From Lachnospiraceae bacterium (GTDB lineage: Bacteria > Bacillota > Clostridia > Lachnospirales > Lachnospiraceae): a stretch of 5,538 bases of DNA. A program made the translations under genes and the position numbers. The notes beneath the pieces are model-generated. The model searched no databases. It was not told the DNA's origin and was given only the letters and a program-made list of their open reading frames with translations. The stretch is from contig JAEDCX010000094.1 in NCBI GenBank assembly GCA_016293925.1, positions 1 through 5,538 on the forward strand, read 5' to 3'. Of this stretch, positions 1-5,538 are shown in pieces. Positions within the stretch are counted from its first letter, which is position 1; every line of letters begins with the position of its first letter.

Positions 1-919
1 CGGTACGATTACCGTGAAGAGAAAACAGAAGCCGCAGTCCGGCGATGCAGCCGGAACCCTTCCGGATCTGTCACATAACCGTGGAAAGAATTATATTTTG
101 AGAGAGGATGAGCAGATTCCATTCCTGGTGGATCTGGGGGTACAGACACCGGATGGAAAACTGATCCGAGCCAAGTATGACAAATTCCGTCAGATTAACC
201 GGTTTCTGGAATATATCAGGGACATCATTCCCTCACTGCCTTCGGGGAGGCGGCTTACGATCATTGATTTCGGATGTGGCAAGTCCTATCTGACCTTTGC
301 CATGTACTATTATCTGCACTGTAAACTGGGATTGGACATTCATGTGATCGGACTGGACCTGAAGGAGGATGTGATCCGCACCTGTACCGACCTGAGTGAG
401 CGGTACGGTTATTCCGGTCTTGAGTTCCGGCTGGGAGATATCGCCATGTATAACGAAGTAGACCGGGTGGATATGGTAGTCACGCTTCATGCTTGTGACA
501 CGGCAACGGACTATGCCCTCTACAAAGCGGTAAAATGGGGTGCAAGCGTGATTCTGTCTGTTCCGTGCTGCCAGCATGAGTTGAACGGACAGATGAAGAA
601 TGTTATGCTGAAGCCCATGCTGCGATACGGGCTGATCCGGGAACGGATGGCCGCACTGGCGACCGATGCAATCCGGGCAGATCTGCTGGAACTGTACGGT
701 TATCAGACACAGATCCTGGAATTTATCGATATGGAACATACTCCGAAGAATATCCTGATTCGAGCGGTCAAAGATAAAAGTAGGAGAATGAGAGCCGGTC
801 GGGAAGGGGAGGAACTGACAGCTATGATCGAGCAGCTGTCTGTCTCGCCTACGCTTTTGAAGTTAATGAAGGAATTGGAGAAGTCGTGTGAAGAAGAGAG
901 TCGTTCTGACAATTGCTAA
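1..919 (+). CDS. Class I SAM-dependent methyltransferase, Methyltransf_32/METTL25-like, 5'-truncated by the window edge
   Basis: Predicted cytoplasmic SAM-dependent methyltransferase; its substrate cannot be told from sequence. The frame is open back to base 2, so the GTG at 14 is only an internal candidate and lacks a visible ribosome binding site. Related proteins, as I remember them, carry a further N-terminal region, so the true start is probably upstream. Visible elements are the family-like stretch NRGKNYIL near 80-103, KFRQINRFLEYI near 182-217, SAM motif I IIDFGCGKSYL at 260-292 and the acidic motif II region VIGLDLKEDVI at about 344-376. LHACDTATDYAL (485-520) and VPCCQHEL (560-583) match the LHAC and PCC signatures of the Methyltransf_32 group, which includes eukaryotic METTL25 and GSTCD. 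The charged tail after about 770 is probably non-catalytic. The stop TAA (917-919) lies 32 bases inside the next gene, which implies co-transcription. The fold call is firm; RNA or protein as substrate is open. Confidence 0.88.
   Translation, partial: GTITVKRKQKPQSGDAAGTLPDLSHNRGKNYILREDEQIPFLVDLGVQTPDGKLIRAKYDKFRQINRFLEYIRDIIPSLPSGRRLTIIDFGCGKSYLTFAMYYYLHCKLGLDIHVIGLDLKEDVIRTCTDLSERYGYSGLEFRLGDIAMYNEVDRVDMVVTLHACDTATDYALYKAVKWGASVILSVPCCQHELNGQMKNVMLKPMLRYGLIRERMAALATDAIRADLLELYGYQTQILEFIDMEHTPKNILIRAVKDKSRRMRAGREGEELTAMIEQLSVSPTLLKLMKELEKSCEEESRSDNC
871..880 (+). promoter_or_regulatory. Ribosome binding site deciding the GTG start at 888
   Basis: GGAG at 877-880 lies 7 bases before GTG 888, inside the last codons of the methyltransferase gene; an AAGGAA at 869-874 adds purines. 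This supports GTG 888 over the next in-frame ATG at 996, which would remove the whole N-terminal membrane helix. Ribosomes finishing the upstream gene pass directly over this site, so coupling is likely. Confidence 0.65.
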
Positions 920-3434
920 AATCATATCATTCATAGTGGCCTTTGCAGCTTCCTTTTTCATATTCAGCACTATCCTGAACAGGGGAAATACGGATATGAC
1001 TAAGGACATGGCAAATGCCGCCTATCCGGTCATACATGTTCAGATCGGGGAGTATTCCACAAACTGCCTTCATGGCTATGCGGAGCCTATGAATCCATTG
1101 TATATGCGGGATTCGTTAACGCCCATTGACAGCAGCCGGGAGGTGAAACTCACGGTGGATCTGTATCATGCGTCAATCGACAGCTGCCGCTATGAATTGC
1201 GCAGCGTGGACGGATCCAGACTGTTGGAGCGCACCGAGGTGAGTGATTATTCCACCGCAGCGGACACGGTATCTATGACACTGACCCTTAAGGATCTGAT
1301 GGAGAAGGATACGGAATATCTTCTGGATATCATTCTGGGGATGCAGGACCGTGAGGTACATTATTACACCAGAATCGTGCAGGCGGAGGGGTTCCACGTG
1401 CAGGAGAAACTGGATTTTATCGATTATTTCCACAACTGTACCTTTGATAAAGAGCAGGCAGCCAATATTACCAAATATCTGGAATCCAACGCCAAGGGAG
1501 ATAATACGACTCTTGGAAGGGTAACACTGAACAGCAGCTTCAAGCAGATTACCTGGGCAGATATGAAGGTGCAGAAGATGACGGAGCCGTGCATGACCAT
1601 CCGGGAACTGGACAGCGATACGGCCACGGTACGTCTGGATTATATTCTGCAGAGCAATGTAAATAATGATCTGAAAGAATACCGGGTAACGGAGTATTAT
1701 CGGGTCCGGTATACGAAAGATCGTATGTATATGCTGCAGTTTGAACGTAACATGAACCAGATATTTAACGAGAACGATGCAGTATATACCACCAGAACCA
1801 TAGGACTGGGGATCCAGCAGGAGCAGCCGGAGATCGTGGAAAGTGATGACGGACGCACCTTTGCCTATGTTGTACAGGATCGTCTTTTCTGCTATAACGG
1901 TGCCGGCAATCAGCTGGCGTATCTGTACGGATTCTACAATGCCGACGGAGTCACCCGGGACAAATATGACGAACGGATTCTCTACAATCAATGTGATGTG
2001 GAGATTTTGAATGTAGATGAGACCGGAAACGTTTGTTTCATGGTCTATGGATATATGAACAGAGGCGACCATGAGGGACGGGTGGGCGTCAGCGTCAATT
2101 ATTACAACAGCCTCTACAATACCGTAGAGGAGAAGGGATTTATCACCTATGACAAACCGGCGGAGATTCTGCGGGAGGAGCTGCGGACGCTTCACTATGT
2201 GAGCAGAGATAATCTTTTCTATATGATGCTGGACTGCGCCATCTATCGGATTGACCTTGCGAACTGCACGTATGAGATCGTGGGAGAGAAGCTCACAGAT
2301 AACATGTACAGCATTTCCGAAGACAGTCATATGATTCTGGTACAGAACGGTCAGGATCAGTATAGTTGCTCTGCATTGGTGTGGATGAATCTGAACACCC
2401 ATCGTACGGTTACCGTGGAAGCGGGAGAGGGGAATTATATTCGTCCGCTTGGCTTTATGGGAGATGATATTGTCTACGGAATCGCACGGAGGGAGGATAT
2501 CTATACGGAAGCATCCGGAATTACCGTATTCCCAATGTACGAAGTACGTATCCAGAATGAGATCGGCGAGATCCTGAAAACATATGCGCAGGAAAATGTC
2601 TATGTGGTGGATGGCAGGATCCATCTGAATCAGCTGGTTTTGAAACGGGTGAGTATGGAAAACGGCACCTTCCGCCCAATTGCCGATGATCAGATCCTGA
2701 ATAACCGGGTGCAGGATACGCCGGATAATACCATATCCGTTCCGGTTACACAGAATTATGAAAAGGTGTATCAGATCAATCTGGCAGGAGATATGAATGT
2801 GCAGAAATTGCAGATTCTGACGCCCAGACTTACAATCTATGAAGGAAACCGGGAACTGAGTCTGCAGGAGGATGCAGACAGGCCGGAACGATACTATATC
2901 TTCACACTTACAGGGCTTTCCCGCATTACAACGGATGTGGCCACTGCTGTGACGGAGGGGCTGTCGCAGGCCGGGACCGTCATGACAGATCAGGGAATGT
3001 GTATCTTCAGCAAAGGCGGAAGATCCTCCATCAATCAGATTATGGCGATCCGACCCGCCAAAGAGGACGATATCAGGAATTCGCTGGCAGTGTGTCTGGA
3101 TACGATTCTCGAATTCGAAGGAATCGGCAGGAGTACGGCAGCGCTTCTGGAACAGGGCAGACATGCGATGGATATCCTTGCGGAGGCGATGCCGGATGCA
3201 CACATTCTGGAATTGAACGGTTGTGAGCTGGAAGCCATGCTCTTCTATCTGAACCGGGATATTCCCGTGCTGACCATGTTGTCGCCGGACCGGGCAGTTC
3301 TGCTGGTCGGATATAATACGACCCAGATTGCAATCATGGATCCCGCAACGGGAACCATATACAAGAAGACAATGGCGGAAGCGTCAGCAGAATTTGCAGG
3401 TCTTGGCAATGTATTCATCACCTATGTGCGGTAG
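888..3434 (+). CDS. Large membrane-anchored extracytoplasmic protein with C-terminal degenerate C39-like (papain-fold) domain
   Basis: An 848-residue protein I cannot assign to a named family. Residues 2-4 are KKR, followed by one hydrophobic helix (about 5-30) with no clear cleavage site, so it is probably a signal anchor with the bulk outside the cell. Residues about 47-165 look like a beta-sandwich (NCLHGY at 59-64, then alternating strands). From about 315 to 620 there are recurring strand-turn blocks such as FAYVVQDRLFCYNG and LFYMMLDCAIYRIDL, compatible with a beta-propeller. The C-terminal part (about 725-848) follows the C39 peptidase pattern: SLAVCLDTILEFEG, then IPVLTM, RAVLLVGYN and IMDPATG, ending FITYVR. 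Aligned on the conserved Gly residues, Ser732 stands at the catalytic Cys position and Arg802 at the catalytic His, while Asp818 is kept, so it is probably not an active protease. There are 13 cysteines, many for an exported protein. It overlaps the methyltransferase gene by 32 bases. Domain limits are by eye; a structural or ligand-binding role is a guess. Confidence 0.85.
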   Translation: MKKRVVLTIAKIISFIVAFAASFFIFSTILNRGNTDMTKDMANAAYPVIHVQIGEYSTNCLHGYAEPMNPLYMRDSLTPIDSSREVKLTVDLYHASIDSCRYELRSVDGSRLLERTEVSDYSTAADTVSMTLTLKDLMEKDTEYLLDIILGMQDREVHYYTRIVQAEGFHVQEKLDFIDYFHNCTFDKEQAANITKYLESNAKGDNTTLGRVTLNSSFKQITWADMKVQKMTEPCMTIRELDSDTATVRLDYILQSNVNNDLKEYRVTEYYRVRYTKDRMYMLQFERNMNQIFNENDAVYTTRTIGLGIQQEQPEIVESDDGRTFAYVVQDRLFCYNGAGNQLAYLYGFYNADGVTRDKYDERILYNQCDVEILNVDETGNVCFMVYGYMNRGDHEGRVGVSVNYYNSLYNTVEEKGFITYDKPAEILREELRTLHYVSRDNLFYMMLDCAIYRIDLANCTYEIVGEKLTDNMYSISEDSHMILVQNGQDQYSCSALVWMNLNTHRTVTVEAGEGNYIRPLGFMGDDIVYGIARREDIYTEASGITVFPMYEVRIQNEIGEILKTYAQENVYVVDGRIHLNQLVLKRVSMENGTFRPIADDQILNNRVQDTPDNTISVPVTQNYEKVYQINLAGDMNVQKLQILTPRLTIYEGNRELSLQEDADRPERYYIFTLTGLSRITTDVATAVTEGLSQAGTVMTDQGMCIFSKGGRSSINQIMAIRPAKEDDIRNSLAVCLDTILEFEGIGRSTAALLEQGRHAMDILAEAMPDAHILELNGCELEAMLFYLNRDIPVLTMLSPDRAVLLVGYNTTQIAIMDPATGTIYKKTMAEASAEFAGLGNVFITYVR

Positions 3435-3440
3435 GTCTGT

Positions 3441-3492
3441 TCCGGACAGGGCAGACGGGATACAAACGCAGTCCGGACAGCGGATACAAACG
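3441..3492 (+). repeat. Short imperfect tandem direct repeat in the intergenic spacer
   Basis: Two copies, 3441-3468 and 3472-3492, share TCCGGACAG at one end and GGATACAAACG at the other; the first copy has seven extra bases in between. The second copy begins inside the 8-base palindrome GTCCGGAC (3471-3478). There is no T-run, so this is not an intrinsic terminator for the preceding gene. It may be a slipped duplication, a remnant, or a protein-binding site upstream of the promoter at 3546; the sequence does not decide. Confidence 0.5.
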
Positions 3493-3545
3493 TACTCCCG
3501 AACCGGATGCCAAGGCAACCGCAAAACGGCGAGAACAAATACTGT

Positions 3546-3574
3546 TTGACAGTATATACAAAAAGTGCTATTTT
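3546..3574 (+). promoter_or_regulatory. Sigma-A type promoter with extended -10 for the binding-protein gene
   Basis: The -35 box TTGACA (3546-3551) is perfect, the spacer is 17 bases, and the -10 box is TATTTT (3569-3574), directly preceded by TGC (3566-3568) as in an extended -10. Transcription would begin near 3581, leaving a leader of about 43 bases before ATG 3624. A strong promoter here fits a highly expressed lipoprotein. Confidence 0.8.
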
Positions 3575-3623
3575 AGTAGCGATAAAAAGGCATTGATGAA
3601 ATATTCAACAGGAGGAGAACATT

Positions 3624-4361
3624 ATGAAGAAATTTTTATCAGTAGCACTTGTTCTTGTTTTGACAGCCTGCATGTTTGTCGGCTGCGGCAAGAAGGATAA
3701 GAAGACATTGACCATGGCAACCAATGCTTATTTCCCGCCATACGAGTATTATGATGGTGACGATATTGTCGGGATTGACGTTGAGATCGCCCAGGCAATT
3801 GCAGACAAGCTTGACATGAAGCTGAAGGTTGAGGATATGGAGTTCGATTCCATCATCACAGCAGTGACAGCAGGAAAAGCAGATATCGGTCTGGCTGGTA
3901 TGACGGTAACAGAGGATCGTCTGAAATCCATTAACTTCTCTGACAGCTATGCAAAGGGCGTTCAGGTTGTCATCGTAAAAGAAGGATCTGACATTCAGTC
4001 CATCGATGATCTTGCAGGCAAAAAGATTGGTGTTCAGCTTGCTACGACGGGTGACATCTATGCAACAGATGATTTTGGTTCCGAGTGTGTCGAACAGTAC
4101 AACAAGGGTAACGATGCAGTTATGGCTCTCGTAAGCGGCAAGGTTGATGCAGTAATCATTGATAACGAACCTGCCAAATCCTTCGTTGCAGCAAACTCAG
4201 GACTTGTGATTCTTGAGACAGAGTATGTAACAGAGGACTACGCAGCTTGTATTGCAAAGGACAACACAGAGCTTCTTGAGAAAGTGAATGATGCACTTGC
4301 TGAGTTAAAAGCTGACGGTACACTTCAGAAGATTATTGATAAGTACATCAAGGCTGAATAA
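3624..4361 (+). CDS. ABC transporter substrate-binding lipoprotein, amino-acid type (SBP_bac_3, family 3)
   Basis: A 245-residue extracellular binding protein that captures a solute, very probably an amino acid, for an ABC importer. The lipoprotein signal peptide has KK at 2-3, a hydrophobic core and a lipobox ending V-G-Cys21, followed by a charged linker GKKDKK. The mature part matches the SBP_bac_3 fold (PF00497) from about residue 28 to the end and has normal length. NAYFPPYEYY (34-43) forms the usual aromatic pocket strand. TVTEDRL with Arg99 followed by INFSDSY matches the Arg that binds the ligand carboxylate, and VDAVIID with Asp180 matches the acidic residue that binds the amino group (HisJ-like proteins). 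This supports an alpha-amino acid, but not which one. AGGAGG at 3610-3615 lies 8 bases before the ATG. Unlike the preceding gene it uses TTA and TCA codons. No permease or ATPase gene follows; a terminator does. Confidence 0.95.
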   Translation: MKKFLSVALVLVLTACMFVGCGKKDKKTLTMATNAYFPPYEYYDGDDIVGIDVEIAQAIADKLDMKLKVEDMEFDSIITAVTAGKADIGLAGMTVTEDRLKSINFSDSYAKGVQVVIVKEGSDIQSIDDLAGKKIGVQLATTGDIYATDDFGSECVEQYNKGNDAVMALVSGKVDAVIIDNEPAKSFVAANSGLVILETEYVTEDYAACIAKDNTELLEKVNDALAELKADGTLQKIIDKYIKAE

Positions 4362-4387
4362 TCCGGTGGTCAACGGAAAAATAACGG

Positions 4388-4424
4388 AGAGAGACACTTC
4401 GATGAGAGGTGTCTCTTTTTTTTT
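4388..4424 (+). terminator. Intrinsic terminator after the binding-protein gene
   Basis: Positions 4390-4397 (AGAGACAC) pair with 4409-4416 (GTGTCTCT). The stem extends inward through 4398-4400 with 4406-4408, including one G-U pair, to a 5-base loop GATGA. A run of nine T follows at 4416-4424. It lies 27 bases after the stop codon, so the binding-protein transcript ends here and the unit is monocistronic. Confidence 0.92.
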
Positions 4425-4447
4425 AGCGAATCCGGGCATAATACTCC

Positions 4448-4463
4448 GCCGCAAACATGCGGC
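4448..4463. repeat. Small GC-rich inverted repeat in the intergenic spacer
   Basis: GCCGC (4448-4452) and GCGGC (4459-4463) can form a 5-base-pair stem with a 6-base loop. No T-run follows on either strand, and it lies upstream of the -35 box of the next promoter. It could be an operator or chance; no function can be assigned. Confidence 0.25.
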
Positions 4464-4494
4464 TTTCCTGTACGATTAGATGTAGTATTGCGTA

Positions 4495-4523
4495 TTGAAA
4501 AAGAATATGGAATTTACTATAAT
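4495..4523 (+). promoter_or_regulatory. Sigma-A type promoter for the last gene
   Basis: The -35 box TTGAAA (4495-4500) is separated by 17 bases from a perfect -10 box TATAAT (4518-4523). Transcription would begin near 4530, giving a leader of about 60 bases before the preferred TTG start. It lies between a strong terminator and the gene, so the gene has its own promoter. Confidence 0.82.
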
Positions 4524-4573
4524 CTATATACAGAGTAGACATGTGAATGTCGTTAATGACAAATGTTGTGTGT

Positions 4574-4580
4574 AAGGGGG
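4574..4580 (+). promoter_or_regulatory. Ribosome binding site favouring a TTG start at 4590
   Basis: AAGGGGG at 4574-4580 ends 9 bases before the in-frame TTG at 4590. The in-frame ATG at 4563 has no purine-rich motif upstream and would place this site inside the coding region. The ATG at 4582 is in another frame. TTG 4590 also gives a standard signal peptide beginning MVKTKWK. Confidence 0.6.
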
Positions 4581-4589
4581 TATGCGCAA

Positions 4590-5489
4590 TTGGTAAAGAC
4601 AAAGTGGAAAAGTATTACGTTTGTGCTGGTGTTTTTCTTTGCGGCACTCATGAATTCCTTATCGGCAGACGCAGCTACGGTGGATGAGCTGAAGAGTAAT
4701 TGGAATGTTACCCGTTATTATCCAATCTATGAAGGAAGTCCGGAATGGCAGAAGCATAGCATGGAGGACACATTGGAAGCCAATAACCCTCCCTATGAAC
4801 TGCTGTTTGACATGTCCTCTGCGGAGCTTGCCACGCTTCTGTTTGAGTATCCTGCAATGCCTCAGATGACAACGTATTATGGAGAAGACGGAGGCGTTGA
4901 CTATACTCAGTTTTGTATGTTTCTGGAGTTAAAGTCAGATATTTTCTATGAATTGCTTCGCCGGGAGGATGGAATGACAGCAATCCTGACAACGTATCAA
5001 AACAGTGGTGTAGATGCACAATGGTTCGCGGATGAGGTCTATGATCAATCCGATGCCGATCAGAGGAAATGGTACGCAGAGGTATTCGGCTCACAGTTCA
5101 TCCGTATGTACGCCAAGGTATTCACAGAAGAGGAAGCAGCTCTGGCGAAGCATGTCATTCAGGAAAAGAATGAGATATACAGCAAAGCCGACCATGCATC
5201 CCCGGAATATTTTGCGATATCGGATATTGAGAATGGGGACAGTCATTCTAACGCACAGGTAAGGGCACTGTTTCTGTCGCAGGATCAGATCGCCGAAAGA
5301 GAGGCCGCATTCCGGGAGGCCGCAGCCTCCATTCCGTCAGAAGAGGAATCCCGGGAGGAGGAAGTGATTGCGGAAACATCCGGCAAGTCGAAGAAGCCAA
5401 TCGGCTTTATTGTATCCGGCTGCATCTTTGCGGCTGCTGTTCTGACCCTGGGCGTGGTTTGGTTGCGTAGGAAAAAAAGAACTTCGTAA
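4590..5489 (+). CDS. Uncharacterised secreted protein with C-terminal membrane anchor
   Basis: A 299-residue protein from TTG 4590 (308 if ATG 4563 is used) with no assigned function. It has a classical signal peptide: basic start KTKWK, hydrophobic core about 9-24, and likely cleavage after A-D-A at residue 28. Residues about 58-140 look helical, with the elements MEDTLEANNPPYELL, MSSAELATLLFEYPAM and FYELLRREDGM. From memory these resemble a domain of unknown function (pattern PP..LL..MST..L...YP, then ELL.R.D) in secreted clostridial and bacillar proteins; this needs a search. Residues about 140-245 are mostly helical and charged. A Ser/Glu-rich linker (about 247-266) leads to one membrane helix (about 271-292) and the tail RRKKRTS. 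No LPXTG motif is present, so this is type I membrane anchoring rather than sortase attachment. It has its own promoter and is followed by a hairpin, so it is probably a single-gene unit. Confidence 0.85.
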   Translation: MVKTKWKSITFVLVFFFAALMNSLSADAATVDELKSNWNVTRYYPIYEGSPEWQKHSMEDTLEANNPPYELLFDMSSAELATLLFEYPAMPQMTTYYGEDGGVDYTQFCMFLELKSDIFYELLRREDGMTAILTTYQNSGVDAQWFADEVYDQSDADQRKWYAEVFGSQFIRMYAKVFTEEEAALAKHVIQEKNEIYSKADHASPEYFAISDIENGDSHSNAQVRALFLSQDQIAEREAAFREAAASIPSEEESREEEVIAETSGKSKKPIGFIVSGCIFAAAVLTLGVVWLRRKKRTS

Positions 5490-5501
5490 AAACAGAGAAG
5501 T

Positions 5502-5533
5502 CACGGCGTAACCATTGCGGTTATGCCGTGTTT
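5502..5533 (+). terminator. Probable intrinsic terminator after the last gene
   Basis: A 12-base-pair stem pairs 5502-5513 with 5519-5530, with one G-U pair and a 5-base loop ATTGC; its outer part is CACGGC/GCCGTG. The following T stretch is short (TTTCTG), and the window ends at 5538. The stem is convincing and starts 12 bases after the stop codon, but efficiency is uncertain because of the weak T-run. Confidence 0.72.
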
Positions 5534-5538
5534 CTGAA

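Noticed and set aside
1173..3203. A 676-codon open frame on the - strand
   Set aside because: It lies wholly within the surface-protein gene in the same codon register and is explained by lack of TTA, CTA and TCA codons in the sense gene. Its translation is rich in His, Ile and Cys without recognisable domains.
3328..3549. A 73-codon + strand open frame crossing the end of the surface-protein gene
   Set aside because: It overlaps the real gene in another frame and has no convincing ribosome binding site; the product is low-complexity Arg/Gln-rich.
3435..3596. Open frame continuing about 53 codons after the TAG of the surface-protein gene, suggesting stop readthrough
   Set aside because: The protein already ends where a C39-like fold ends (FITYVR). 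The extension runs through the promoter of the next gene and is of a length expected by chance.
4539..4566. Possible small hairpin or riboswitch-like leader before the last gene (TGTC/GACA and ACAT/ATGT pairs)
   Set aside because: The stems are only four to five base pairs and match no leader class I can recognise; chance pairing is sufficient.
5014..5262. An 82-codon + strand open frame inside the last gene
   Set aside because: It is out of frame with a gene that has clear signal peptide and membrane helix, and its product is basic with no recognisable features.

Overview
The window looks like chromosomal DNA of a Gram-positive anaerobe of the class Clostridia, most likely Lachnospiraceae. 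The reasons are consensus sigma-A promoters, strong purine-rich ribosome binding sites, GTG and TTG starts, a Gram-positive type lipoprotein signal peptide and the style of the surface proteins. The family-level placement is inference, not a database result. All four genes lie on the + strand, and no RNA gene, CRISPR array, transposase or phage gene is visible.

Layout: (1) positions 1-919 hold the 3' part of a class I SAM-dependent methyltransferase of the Methyltransf_32/METTL25-like type; its start lies before the window. (2) A GTG-started gene at 888-3434 overlaps it by 32 bases. It encodes a large membrane-anchored extracytoplasmic protein with an N-terminal helix, beta-rich repeats and a C-terminal region that resembles a papain-like C39 peptidase whose catalytic Cys and His appear to be replaced. 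(3) After a 189-base spacer with a short degenerate direct repeat and a near-consensus extended -10 promoter, 3624-4361 encodes a family 3 amino-acid-binding lipoprotein of an ABC importer, closed directly by a strong intrinsic terminator. (4) After a second promoter, 4590-5489 (TTG start) encodes a secreted, C-terminally membrane-anchored protein with an uncharacterised helical domain, followed by a hairpin at the window edge.

The first two genes are probably translationally coupled parts of one operon that begins upstream. The binding protein and the last gene look like separate single-gene transcription units, each with its own promoter and terminator. Three of the four products act at or outside the membrane, so this is a cell-envelope neighbourhood, but nothing in the sequence ties the units into one pathway. 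The most noteworthy object is the large surface protein with the apparently inactive C39-like domain. The absence of permease and ATPase genes beside the binding protein is the second point of interest.
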